Source: Clostridiaceae bacterium (GTDB lineage Bacteria; Bacillota; Clostridia; DSM-8532). From it: 64,000 nt of DNA. The position numbers and the translations under genes were made by a program. The notes below the pieces were generated by a model. That model was not told where the DNA came from, did not search any database, and worked only from the letters and a program-made list of their open reading frames with translations. Shown here piece by piece: positions 63,677 through 64,000 of this stretch. Where the stretch lies: contig JAAYFU010000031.1 in NCBI GenBank assembly GCA_012728095.1, positions 20,821-84,820 of the forward strand, given 5' to 3'. The first letter of the stretch is position 1, and every line of letters begins with the position of its first letter.

Positions 63677-63766
63677 TTGGAATAAACCTCCTTCATTTGA
63701 ATCCCTGATGATTCAAAATTATATAATTATTAATTAGTAAAATCAATAGTTTCAATAGTTTCAGTA

Positions 63767-64000
63767 TTATGCCCCGGGAGTTCTTCCCTCAGCCATTTGT
63801 TCCTGTATGTTCTTAGGAACAGGTTCATAATGGGATGGCTGCATCGTGTATACCGCGCGGCCTTGCGTACGGGAACGCAGGTCAGTAGCATATCCGAACA
63901 TCTCGGAAAGAGGAACAAACGCATGAATATTTTGTGCCCCTGCAATAGTCTCCATACCTTCAATCTTGGCCCGACGGGAGTTAAGATCCCCTATAACATC
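63767..64000 (-). CDS. fusA: Elongation factor G, C-terminal part (5' end beyond the window)
   Basis: Minus frame [77 protein letters not shown]-stop. Confidence 0.97.
   Translation of the reverse strand, partial: DVIGDLNSRRAKIEGMETIAGAQNIHAFVPLSEMFGYATDLRSRTQGRAVYTMQPSHYEPVPKNIQEQMAEGRTPGA

Noticed and set aside
63730-63963. 77-aa ORF ([17 protein letters not shown]...) from the track
   Set aside because: Out-of-frame shadow of the fusA C-terminus; the true frame is [26 protein letters not shown].

Overview
This 64 kb window is almost entirely minus-strand coding. Gene content suggests a low-GC Gram-positive (Clostridia-like) chromosome; that taxonomic call is inference only. The right-hand ~36 kb is housekeeping. 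In transcription order (right to left) it runs: fusA C-terminus, tuf, lon, an amidohydrolase, tsaE-tsaB-rimI, an FGGY kinase and a Lon-like AAA protease. Next come the S10-spc-alpha ribosomal superoperon (rpsJ to rplQ, including secY, adk, map, infA, rpmJ, rpsM, rpsK, rpsD, rpoA), a fused EcfA1-EcfA2 ATPase with ecfT, a small accessory patch (DUF421, GNAT, ROK kinase), truA, and then rpoB-rpoC. The left part holds malic enzyme, a Cys-rich small protein, a DUF402 protein, hisI-hisE, and a ten-gene Tad/Flp-like secretion operon (about 6.6-16.9 kb). After it come a thioredoxin-reductase-like flavoprotein with a degenerate NADPH site, a GerMN lipoprotein, ddl, a DUF1934 protein, argS and a SEC-C protein. 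The best candidate for an under-described system is the Tad-like operon. It begins with a Ser/Thr kinase fused to a degenerate MinD-like domain, carries further P-loop-degenerate MinD/CpaE-like proteins, has a TadB/TadC-like fusion and three small N-terminally anchored proteins, and shows no visible prepilin peptidase or Flp pilin. Other notable signals are three dispersed intergenic repeat families, a candidate S10-operon attenuator, strong hairpins inside the alpha and spc operons, an RBS-sequestering hairpin before the kinase, and expanded L17 and L22 proteins. No CRISPR array, rRNA, tRNA or transposase was recognised. All homology statements come from reading sequence motifs; no database search was run.
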